Virus record (IMG/VR): IMGVR_UViG_3300022744_000030
Coordinates: 1-61,815 of that record
Direction: 5' to 3' (one strand)
Source: a virus
DNA: 61,815 bases
Below, one piece after another: positions 46,187 to 53,672 of the stretch. The notes under the pieces were generated by a model. It ran no database searches. It worked only from the letters and a program-made list of their open reading frames with translations, and had not been told where the DNA came from. Made by a program: the position numbers and the translations under genes. How positions within the stretch are numbered: the first letter of the stretch is position 1; every line of letters starts with the position of its first letter.

Positions 46187-46876
46187 GTGGGCTGTGTCTA
46201 CTGGATTCACTTGCCAACGCACACAAACCTTTTGACTGAGGGTTACATAGGAGTTACTTCGCGTAGTCCTAGTGACAGGTTTGCTGAGCATCTTAGCGAG
46301 GCTAAGCGGGGTAATTCTAACACACTGTACAAAGCAATTCGTAAGTATGGTGACGAAGTTGTTCTAACAACTCTTGTCTCAGGAAGCGAAGACTACTGCT
46401 TAGAGACAGAGCGAAGATTGCGCCCTAAAGAACGGATTGGTTGGAATGTGGTACAAGGTGGTGGAAAGCCGCCTGCACACGTCAAACATTCCGAACAAGC
46501 CAAGGCGAAGATAGCAGAAGGCGTTAGACGAAGCTCTAACTCCCCTGCGAGACAAGCTGCTGCAAAAGTCAGATCAGGAATAAAACGATCTGAAGACGCC
46601 AAAATAAAGATGCGGGAGGCTGCTAAAGACAGGCTACCGTGGGAAGTATCTAAGGCGGATAAATCGTTGTGGGCCAGGGCGGCTGAAATATTCCAGTTCT
46701 GGCAAGCCAACTCTCACTTGGGATACACAAGCTTGGGTAAACATTTCGGTCTTCCGAATAAGTATGCCCTACAAGGAATGTATCGTAAGTTTAAACAAAA
46801 TTGGAACCCGCTTATAGACCACGAATGGCTGGGCTGGATTCAGACACTAACTGTGAAAAAGGATTTTAAATCATGA
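46187..46876 (+). CDS. GIY-YIG homing endonuclease
   Basis: 229 residues from a GTG. CVYWIHLPTHTNLLTEGYIG, RFAEHLSEAK, AIRKYGDEVV, LRPKERIGWNVVQGG, then a NUMOD-like KHSEQAKAKIAEG and a basic C-terminus. Related to the 43680 enzyme. Inserted between decoration and capsid genes; its last codons hold the capsid gene's ribosome site and its stop overlaps the capsid ATG (ATGA). Confidence 0.9.
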   Translation: MGCVYWIHLPTHTNLLTEGYIGVTSRSPSDRFAEHLSEAKRGNSNTLYKAIRKYGDEVVLTTLVSGSEDYCLETERRLRPKERIGWNVVQGGGKPPAHVKHSEQAKAKIAEGVRRSSNSPARQAAAKVRSGIKRSEDAKIKMREAAKDRLPWEVSKADKSLWARAAEIFQFWQANSHLGYTSLGKHFGLPNKYALQGMYRKFKQNWNPLIDHEWLGWIQTLTVKKDFKS

Positions 46877-47886
46877 TTATTCGTAGCTTTGCAAACGGCT
46901 TTGAAGTGGCCGATTGGACCCAAGAAGTCAACGTAGTCCCTAACCAATGGGGCACAATCGGCCAGCTCGGACTCTTCCAAGAAGAATCTGTCGCTGAGCA
47001 TGTGGTGGTTTTTGAAGAAATCATCAAGGATGGCGGACTCATCGTTGACCGCGTTCGTGGCGACCGTGGATCGCAAGGTAAGGATGCAACTCGCAAGCTG
47101 CATACCTTTGCGGTTCCTCACTTCCCGTATGACGACTACATCAGCCCGCAAGACCTTCAGGGCAAGCGCGCTTATGGCTCGGCTGCCGGTGTTGAAACTC
47201 TCGAAGCTGTGCGCGCACGCAAGCTTGAGCGTATTCGCCAAAACCATGCTTGGACGCTGGAATTCGCCCGCGCACAAGCAGTCACGGGCGCTACCGTGTA
47301 CTCGCCGAACGGCACTGTGTCGCAGAACTGGAACACTGAGTTCGGTGTGACCCGTACATCTGTTGACTTCCTGCTCGGAACTGGCACGACTGAAATGATC
47401 GCGAAGATTGAAGCTGGTATCTCCCAGATTCAAGACAACGCCTTCGGAGCTTCGGTGACCGGAACTGTTGTTCTGACTTCGCCGGAATTCTTCGCCAAGC
47501 TGATTTCGCACGCCTCTGTCAAGACTGCGTATCAGTATTACATGAGCACGCAAGAGCCCCTGCGTCAACGTCTGGGTGGCGCTTCGGCTCTCCACCGTCA
47601 GTTTGAGTTCGGCGGCACGAAGTTCGTTGAAATGCGTGACACGTATGCTGGTCAGCGCCTGATCCCTGCTGGCAAGGCTTACATGGTTCCGATGGGAACC
47701 GATGCGTTCAAGACGTACTTCTCGCCTGCAAACCGCTTCGGCCTGGTTAACACGCTCGGCGAACAAGTCTACGTGTTTGAAACGGCTGACGCCAAGGGCA
47801 CGAAGATCGAAATCGAAAGCGAATCGAACTTCGTCAACGCCCTGCTGCGCCCTGCGCTGGTCGTGGAACTGACATCGTCCAACTAA
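46873..47886 (+). CDS. Major capsid protein (gpE family)
   Basis: 337 residues. GTIGQLGLFQEESVAEHVVV, VDRVRGDRGSQGKDATRKLH, VPHFPYDDYISPQDLQGKRA, RKLERIRQNHAWTLEFARAQ, VEMRDTYAGQRLIPAGKAYM. These are the lambda gpE-family capsid landmarks. Codon use is strongly biased (many CGC, AAG, GAA), as expected of a highly expressed gene. Confidence 0.93.
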   Translation: MIIRSFANGFEVADWTQEVNVVPNQWGTIGQLGLFQEESVAEHVVVFEEIIKDGGLIVDRVRGDRGSQGKDATRKLHTFAVPHFPYDDYISPQDLQGKRAYGSAAGVETLEAVRARKLERIRQNHAWTLEFARAQAVTGATVYSPNGTVSQNWNTEFGVTRTSVDFLLGTGTTEMIAKIEAGISQIQDNAFGASVTGTVVLTSPEFFAKLISHASVKTAYQYYMSTQEPLRQRLGGASALHRQFEFGGTKFVEMRDTYAGQRLIPAGKAYMVPMGTDAFKTYFSPANRFGLVNTLGEQVYVFETADAKGTKIEIESESNFVNALLRPALVVELTSSN

Positions 47887-47914
47887 TCCGATGGCACCTC
47901 CTATAGGGGGTGCT

Positions 47915-47945
47915 ACGGACGTGGCCAGCCAAAGCGGCTGGCCTA
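47915..47945 (+). terminator. GC hairpin after the capsid gene
   Basis: GGCCAGCC-AAAGC-GGCTGGCC (near 47921-47941), no U run; it may stabilise the capsid mRNA end. A weaker GCACC...GGTGC hairpin precedes it. Confidence 0.5.
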
Positions 47946-47959
47946 CTAAAGGAGTAGAA

Positions 47960-49972
47960 ATGGCAGAAGCCGTTGTACCATTGCACGGGATCATCAACAC
48001 AGATACAGAGGAACTTACTGGTCTGACGTACCCCGGGGGTGGGGCTGACAGGTATCCCGCTGGCGATGCAAACAGTTTTTATGCGGAATGGAGTAAATCG
48101 GCTGATACATACTACTCCGCAATCGCGGCAGAGCGCCTAGAGGCCTTTGAAGTCAGACCTTGGAAGGCAAAGCAAGCTGTCGGCCTGCACGGAGCTAGGC
48201 TACCGAGTGGGTGGTACGTGTGGGGAACTAGCTCGGGCTATAAAATTGCGCGCTGTGTCGTACCGGGAGTAACTGGTAACACCGAGCCGGTATGGCCTAC
48301 GTCAACAGTAGACGATTACCACACGCTCCCAGCGACTTATGAAATTGTTGATGGCACGGTAACGTGGAGACTGTTCAACATTACATGTATTTCATCGTCA
48401 ACCGTTGCTGGCGTTCAGGGAAACAATGCAGGTGTCGGCACACAAGCGGACCCAAAATCTGACCCACGCGCAATCCTTACGGGTTTGCAGTCTGGACGTG
48501 CTGTAGCCCTCTCACGAGGCGTAAAATTTGATCAATACAGCAATAACTTCGCCCGTCTATATATCGACCGCCCAGCCAGTGGTGACGCCAGCATTGTACC
48601 GCCGTACTATCGGTCTGTAATTTCATACGGCACCGGCGCGGCTCCGCTAATCAACGCCACGGGCCTTCGGTTTGGAATTCGACTAGCATACTCTACTACA
48701 AGTCGCATCAACGGCTATATCACAATCCAAGATATTGCTGTATCTTCTCCTGTTGTTAACGGGGTAGGTGGGGCGGATAATACAGCCGAGTGTGGGGCAA
48801 TCTGGGGAATCTGTGATACTGCAAATCCTAGCACGTACACGACATTAGACACAAGTGTACATGTCTTTAATTGCGTAGTTTCTGACTTTCACCCTAGTGT
48901 TGCAACTCGGACTGAAACTGGCCTCGACGTAAACGGTATCAAGCTGACTGGCGCAAATAACAGTTTGTACGGCTGTCGGGTAAACAATCAGTGGGATGAT
49001 GCCTACTGGCTGATCGGTTCAAACCTATCAATGTGCCATTGCGCCTCTTATAACGGGGGCTATGCCACTACAGTGTATCCAAACCGAGAGCGTGGGGACG
49101 GCGCGCAAATTAACTCATCACTTCTCAAAGGCAATGGGAATACACCCACCGCTGGCCTATACTTCCTGTATAACAGGATCACAAAGTACACGGCACGCAA
49201 GCATGGGCTGATTATCAATCCTGAAGTATCGACGATGGATGCTAACTTACGTAGTCTCCGCTCTACTGGATATATAATTGCATTCAACAGTGTTGAGGTA
49301 GGAACAGATGATCCGCTAATGTGTATTCCTGCTGCGTACTTGTCTGGATTTAGCGGGGAGGTATTCAACAACGTGTTTATCTCCAAATACAGTGGTACTA
49401 GCCTGGGTACTGCAATCCACTTGTTTGCTGGAGTTCAGTTCTACAACAACGTCGTATCTGTCTCAAGTAGAGGACAGTCACGCGCTGTTGAGGCTGGGTA
49501 CGCCACTGGTAGTGGTAGCGATGGTACTTGGACATCTGATAGCCGACAATCCTCCATATACAACAACACATTCCTTGTAAATGGCGGGGAAACTTCCGAC
49601 TGTTTCGGTGTGTTCAACTGGGGTACTGGTAACGTCATTGATGTCTATAACAATCTAGTCATCGGCGTCGGCAAGAACTCCGCGTATTGCGCAATCCGCG
49701 CCGGTGCGTCAACCCGCGTCGGGTACAATGCGTGGACGAACTGCGCGTCAGGGATGTTCTCTGGCGGCGCCGGAGCTGTCCTTCTCGGCGGAGACGTTGA
49801 CGGTACTGCTGTGTCCTTAAGGATTAAGTCGGACAGTGTGTATCCTACACCTGTCAGTCCGCTATCAATGGCAGGCTACGCGCTTGGGTATCAGCCAATG
49901 TTTGATGCCATCGGACGCCGACGGCAGTCTAAGCCCACCATCGGGGCAATTGAAGCTGACCGTGTAGTCTAA
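47960..49972 (+). CDS. Right-handed beta-helix protein (tail spike/decoration depolymerase-like)
   Basis: 670 residues from the ATG at 47960 (GGAG seven bases before); a start 23 codons upstream lacks a good site and overlaps a hairpin. Residues about 250-620 show repeated short strands with Asn/Gly turns (NNSLYGCRVNNQWDDAYWLI, NNVFISKYSGT, FYNNVVSVSS, IYNNTFLVNGG, VYNNLVIGVG), the pattern of parallel beta-helix (pectate-lyase-like) folds. Such proteins bind or cleave surface polysaccharides. Its place between capsid and connector genes is unusual for a tail spike and might mean a head-attached fibre. Confidence 0.75.
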   Translation: MAEAVVPLHGIINTDTEELTGLTYPGGGADRYPAGDANSFYAEWSKSADTYYSAIAAERLEAFEVRPWKAKQAVGLHGARLPSGWYVWGTSSGYKIARCVVPGVTGNTEPVWPTSTVDDYHTLPATYEIVDGTVTWRLFNITCISSSTVAGVQGNNAGVGTQADPKSDPRAILTGLQSGRAVALSRGVKFDQYSNNFARLYIDRPASGDASIVPPYYRSVISYGTGAAPLINATGLRFGIRLAYSTTSRINGYITIQDIAVSSPVVNGVGGADNTAECGAIWGICDTANPSTYTTLDTSVHVFNCVVSDFHPSVATRTETGLDVNGIKLTGANNSLYGCRVNNQWDDAYWLIGSNLSMCHCASYNGGYATTVYPNRERGDGAQINSSLLKGNGNTPTAGLYFLYNRITKYTARKHGLIINPEVSTMDANLRSLRSTGYIIAFNSVEVGTDDPLMCIPAAYLSGFSGEVFNNVFISKYSGTSLGTAIHLFAGVQFYNNVVSVSSRGQSRAVEAGYATGSGSDGTWTSDSRQSSIYNNTFLVNGGETSDCFGVFNWGTGNVIDVYNNLVIGVGKNSAYCAIRAGASTRVGYNAWTNCASGMFSGGAGAVLLGGDVDGTAVSLRIKSDSVYPTPVSPLSMAGYALGYQPMFDAIGRRRQSKPTIGAIEADRVV

Positions 49973-49973
49973 C

Positions 49974-50032
49974 TCCCGAGGAGTCTACGGGAGCTGGCTG
50001 AAGAGGCGATCTCAAGCAATGGGGTCGCCTCT
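49974..50032 (+). terminator. Two hairpins after the beta-helix gene
   Basis: CTCCCG-9-CGGGAG (49974-49994) and GAGGCGA-15-TCGCCTC (50004-50032). No U tract, so terminator function is uncertain. Confidence 0.45.
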
Positions 50033-50049
50033 CGCCTATTGGAGGATTT

Positions 50050-50121
50050 ATGAGCGAAGCAATTGCCCCGCTGTATGGGCTACAAGCACTAATAGCCTCT
50101 GTTAGACAACTAACCAATTAA
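50050..50121 (+). CDS. 23-residue microprotein resembling the beta-helix protein's N-terminus
   Basis: Strong GGAGG site before the ATG. MSEAIAPLYGLQALIASV resembles the start MAEAVVPLHGII of the beta-helix gene, so it is a truncated duplicate or a real microprotein. Confidence 0.45.
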   Translation: MSEAIAPLYGLQALIASVRQLTN

Positions 50122-50134
50122 ACTGAAAGCCACT

Positions 50135-50539
50135 ATGCCCGTCATTGATCCTTCAACCCCAATTGGGAAGATTCGTCTCAGAATTGGGGATTGGCGCGAC
50201 ATTACCATTCTGCCGGATAGCGTTATACAGTCTGCTCTAGATGACTGTCAAGGTAACGTCCCGCGTGCTGCGAGCCTCAGTGCGCAATATGTTCTTGCCA
50301 CGCTGACTGCAAAAACTCACCGGAAAATTTCTCAACTTGAAACTTGGTCTGGAGAACAGTTCAAGAACTATGTAGAGTTTCTGAAGTTGACTATTTTGAA
50401 CCCAAATATGATGTCAACGTCACCTGTACCATATACGGGGAACGCGACTGGCGACCATCCATTGATTGCATTTGTAAAACAATGGAACGACAGTTACGCG
50501 CTTGACAGAGAGGTCCACGGTGTATTCTCAGGACTTTGA
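50135..50539 (+). CDS. Head-tail connector protein
   Basis: 134 residues. IGKIRLRIGDWRDITILPDS, AASLSAQYVLATLTAKTHRK, WSGEQFKNYVEFLKLTIL: helical, size and position of a gp6/adaptor-type connector that binds the portal. No decisive motif. Confidence 0.65.
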   Translation: MPVIDPSTPIGKIRLRIGDWRDITILPDSVIQSALDDCQGNVPRAASLSAQYVLATLTAKTHRKISQLETWSGEQFKNYVEFLKLTILNPNMMSTSPVPYTGNATGDHPLIAFVKQWNDSYALDREVHGVFSGL

Positions 50540-50927
50540 TGATGCAGTGGCCGACCTAATCGGTGAGTTCGGGCTGGCATCTAACGGAGAGAACAAGTAC
50601 AGGAAGATCATCGCCAGCACATACTCTGCGGAGCTTGGAGAGGTTTCTACCACAGTTGTTGAGTACCAGATTCAGGCGGTGTTGACTGACCTTACACTCC
50701 AAAGTAATGGCTATAGTGTGAAGTACGGTACGATGGTTCAAGCAGGCGACAAAGAAGTATTTGTCCGCCCACCTCACAAGGTTGGAACTACTCTAACTCC
50801 TATCACAATAGACCCTGCTACAGATGTCATTGAGATTCGTGGTGTGAGCTACAAAATTGTTACCCAAAAGGAAATCAACCCTACGGGCAATGATCCACTT
50901 CTGTACAGTTTCTACGTGCGGAAGTAG
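50520..50927 (+). CDS. Head closure/head-tail joining protein
   Basis: About 135 residues from a GTG with AGAGAGG upstream (a TTG six codons earlier is possible). AVADLIGEFGLASNGENKYR then QAGDKEVFVRPPHKVGTTLT and IEIRGVSYKIVTQKEINPTG. The beta-rich C-terminal pattern is that of phage stopper proteins. Followed by a promoter. Confidence 0.6.
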   Translation: MYSQDFDDAVADLIGEFGLASNGENKYRKIIASTYSAELGEVSTTVVEYQIQAVLTDLTLQSNGYSVKYGTMVQAGDKEVFVRPPHKVGTTLTPITIDPATDVIEIRGVSYKIVTQKEINPTGNDPLLYSFYVRK

Positions 50928-50951
50928 TTCTAACAACGGATTGGGCGAGTC

Positions 50952-50980
50952 TTGACAATATCAGGACGACGTGCTACAAT
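50952..50980 (+). promoter_or_regulatory. Promoter of the tail-gene operon
   Basis: TTGACA, 17 bp, TACAAT: near-consensus. Confidence 0.8.
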
Positions 50981-51000
50981 CATAAATACTAAAGGAAGCG

Positions 51001-51429
51001 ATGGGACAATTCGCGGACTCGGTGAGGGCCAACAATACGAGAGTATTGATGAAAATCAACCGGCAATGTTTTCAAATTGCCAAAGAGCTTTTCACATCAG
51101 TTGTAGAACTCACTCCTTCTCCTTCAAATCCTGGGCACTACGCCCACGGCTGGCTGTCTAACCAGTGGTATCCGGAGTCCGGCTCTTTTTCAGAAGAGCT
51201 TAGCAGCTCAAAAAGCCCAAGCGGCGCCGATAGCCTCAACAGAATCAACGCCCTCCGTGGACGGGAATTCTTTGGGAAAGACGGAAAGTTGACACTCACA
51301 AACAACCTCTCATACGCCTATAGAGCCGAAGTTCTGGGCTGGCCTATTTCCGATGGCTGGTCTGGGCAAGTAGGTCCGTATCGTATGGTGGCCCTGTCAA
51401 TCCAAGCAATCGCCACGAAATATAAATGA
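51001..51429 (+). CDS. Tail completion/neck protein (HK97 gp10-like)
   Basis: 142 residues. VRANNTRVLMKINRQCFQIA, TPSPSNPGHYAHGWLSNQWY, YAYRAEVLGWP. The xxTPVxxGxxxxxW and (Y)A...E pattern of HK97-gp10-type tail proteins is recognisable. Coupled (ATGA) to the next gene. Confidence 0.65.
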   Translation: MGQFADSVRANNTRVLMKINRQCFQIAKELFTSVVELTPSPSNPGHYAHGWLSNQWYPESGSFSEELSSSKSPSGADSLNRINALRGREFFGKDGKLTLTNNLSYAYRAEVLGWPISDGWSGQVGPYRMVALSIQAIATKYK

Positions 51430-51836
51430 GCAACGCACTAATTCGCTCAGCTCTTGAGTCTCGATTGATGACCTGGGCTAACTCCCAAACTCCGACACCT
51501 ATCCCGGTTTCGTTCCAGAACATAGCGTTCACTAAGCCAGCCGGGGCTATATTTTTGGAGTGCTTTCTTATCCCTAACCTGACAGTTAACAACGAACTCT
51601 CTGGAAGTCGAAAGACTTTGAAGGGGTTGTTTCAAGTCAACTGCTGGGCACCGAAAGGCAACGGGATGAGGCAGGTAGAAGCACTGTCACAGAGCATTGT
51701 CGATCTTTATCCGATTGTGCCGAAGACTGGTGTAGTATCTGTCGAAGAGACTCCCTCAATTGAACGGGCGATTCCTGACGATTCTGGCTGGGTCATCGTT
51801 CCAGTTCTCATTAAGTATCGATACGAGTCGGTATAA
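51426..51836 (+). CDS. Tail terminator protein (DUF4128/gpU-like)
   Basis: 136 residues. ALIRSALESRLMTWANSQTP, IPVSFQNIAFTKPAG, KGLFQVNCWAPKGNGMRQVE. The family ends the tail tube polymer and joins it to the head. Position is as expected. Confidence 0.7.
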   Translation: MSNALIRSALESRLMTWANSQTPTPIPVSFQNIAFTKPAGAIFLECFLIPNLTVNNELSGSRKTLKGLFQVNCWAPKGNGMRQVEALSQSIVDLYPIVPKTGVVSVEETPSIERAIPDDSGWVIVPVLIKYRYESV

Positions 51837-51848
51837 CAAAGGAAACCA

Positions 51849-52205
51849 ATGGCTGTAATCACCCAAGTAAACGGCGTAAGGGATGCAAATGGCGCTGTAA
51901 ACGTCACCCGTACAACCCTTTCAGCATCAGATTCCCTAACCTTCCAACAGGGCAGCGATCAGATTCTGCTTCTGTACAACACCACTGCCTCGCCAGTTGT
52001 TGTGACACTTACTGGCACTGCGCCGGTGTCGCTCAACCCAGACGGGTTTGGTGGAACTATCTCAACCGCAGGCGGCAAGGCAGTAACTGTCCCAGCCAGC
52101 GGAAGCACCCTCCTCGAACTTGACGACATCTGGGCGTTTCTTGCCGGAACAGGTGCAGTCACTGTAACGGGTGGAACCGGCCTAACGGCTCACCTGTACG
52201 TTTAA
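51849..52205 (+). CDS. Small structural protein, unknown
   Basis: 118 residues, Thr/Val/Gly-rich and beta-rich (RTTLSASDSLTFQQGSDQI, SPVVVTLTGTAPVSLN). No ribosome site stronger than AAAGGAAACCA. Possibly a decoration or tube-associated protein. It sits between the tail terminator and tail tube genes. Confidence 0.55.
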   Translation: MAVITQVNGVRDANGAVNVTRTTLSASDSLTFQQGSDQILLLYNTTASPVVVTLTGTAPVSLNPDGFGGTISTAGGKAVTVPASGSTLLELDDIWAFLAGTGAVTVTGGTGLTAHLYV

Positions 52206-52227
52206 TCTTCTCTGAAAAGGAAAAATC

Positions 52228-52665
52228 ATGGCTGTCATGACCTCCGCTGGTTCAACACTAGCACTCTCGGCCTCAGCGCCTGCTACGTTTGACGCTACTG
52301 GCTACAACGCTCTCACATATACCCTGGTCGGTGAAGTTACTGACCTCGGCGAAGTTGGACGTGAATACAACCTTGTGAATCACACTCCGCTCGGCAACCG
52401 TCGCGTGCAGAAGTTCAAGGGGTCGTACAACAACGGCTCCCTGCAAGTGCAGATGGGTCGTGACACGACTGATGCCGGGCAAACCGCTCTGCAAACTGCG
52501 CTTGGCGTTGACACTGCTTACACGTTCCGCCTTACGCTCCAGAACGGTAAGAAGCTCTATTTCACTGGCGTGGTGATGAGCTACAAGACCAACGTCGGCT
52601 CTGTTGACCAGATTACGGGCGCAACAACGACTCTCGAAGTGACTACCGATATCATCGAAGTCTAA
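52228..52665 (+). CDS. Major tail tube protein
   Basis: 145 residues. TYTLVGEVTDLGEVGREYNL, NHTPLGNRRVQKFKGSYNNG, YTFRLTLQNGKKLYFTGVVM, VDQITGATTTLEVTTDI. Small beta-sandwich tail tube proteins have this VxxITDLGE...G pattern. High-expression codon use and a following terminator support a major structural protein. Confidence 0.8.
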   Translation: MAVMTSAGSTLALSASAPATFDATGYNALTYTLVGEVTDLGEVGREYNLVNHTPLGNRRVQKFKGSYNNGSLQVQMGRDTTDAGQTALQTALGVDTAYTFRLTLQNGKKLYFTGVVMSYKTNVGSVDQITGATTTLEVTTDIIEV

Positions 52666-52671
52666 TCGATT

Positions 52672-52692
52672 GAAGGCCCTTCGGGGCCTTTT
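52672..52692 (+). terminator. Rho-independent terminator after the tail tube gene
   Basis: AAGGCCC-TTCG-GGGCCTT followed by TTC; stable tetraloop. Confidence 0.7.
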
Positions 52693-52782
52693 CAATGTAC
52701 TTCAGATAGTGCATTGCAAAGGCTCAACAAGATTCTCATTGATGAGAACGATGTCATCTTACCACAACTGAAAGGAACTATA

Positions 52783-53672
52783 ATGTTTGATCTGACCACT
52801 CTGGCTCTCAAGGACACCTTCGACCTGCAACTGCGCCACCCTGTTTCGGGCGAGCCTCTGTTCGCTGACGGAGAAGGGAAGCAGAAGCCTGTGACAATCA
52901 CTCTATACGGCACTAGCTCGAAGCAATACCGCAACGCTGTTACTGCCATGCAAAACCGGCAACTGAAGCGCACCGCGAAGAAGGAAAAAGTTTCGGCAGA
53001 AGTGATGCGCGAAGAGGGCATCGAACTCTTGGTGGCTTGTGTCGCAGGGGCGCAGAACCTCGGCATCGGTGGAAGCGCTGTGAAGGACGAGTCGGGATTC
53101 CGTACCGTATTCTCGGACCCGAAGCTCTCGTGGATCAAGGACCAAGTTGACGAAGCCCTAGGAGATACGTCAAATTTTTTGGCGCAGTAAGCAAGTCACT
53201 CTCGTTGTATGTACGCCAGCTCGGCTGGCTGCATGCTACGCCTGAAGGTTCAAAGAAGCCACGCCTTGCTACGTTCAAGTCGGTGGATGAAAATCATCCG
53301 TCGCTTAGGCTTCCCGAGATAGAACAAGAACACGCGGCTGGATACCTAGTTGGTCTGCTGCATGAAGCTGGCCTCATGTCATCCAATGGCATGGGGCCAG
53401 TTCCACTTTCATGGTCTGAAATTGAAAGTTGGATTAGATGTACGGAACTTGATCTGTCCTTGTGGGAGAGGTTGACGATCAAGAATCTGAGCGAAGAATA
53501 TGTGGGTGAGCTATCACAAGCTACTGCAAAAGATCGCCCGGCGCCGTTCCGTCACGTCGAAGATGAAGAGGAAATCGACCGCAGTGCGGTTGAAAACAAG
53601 ATTCTGGCTGTCCTGCGAGGATTCAATCGCAAGCGGGCAGAAGACGATAACGAGTCTAAGGAGCTAGCATGA
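52783..53672 (+). CDS. Tail assembly chaperone pair with programmed -1 frameshift (G and G-T type)
   Basis: The first product is 52783-53190 (135 residues; DLTTLALKDTFDLQLRHPVS; ends DTSNFLAQ). At 53175-53181 the heptamer T-TTT-TTG lies exactly in X-XXY-YYZ phase. Slipping back one base continues as GAVSKSLSLYVRQLGWLHAT to a stop at 53672, giving a 296-residue fusion. This is the lambda G/GT arrangement, made in low amounts and needed for tail-tube assembly on the tape measure. The downstream part alone has no good start (TTG at 53205). Confidence 0.85.

Noticed and set aside
46840-48000. Minus-strand 386-residue ORF
   Set aside because: Antisense of the capsid gene; long only because the capsid gene's codon bias avoids antisense stops.
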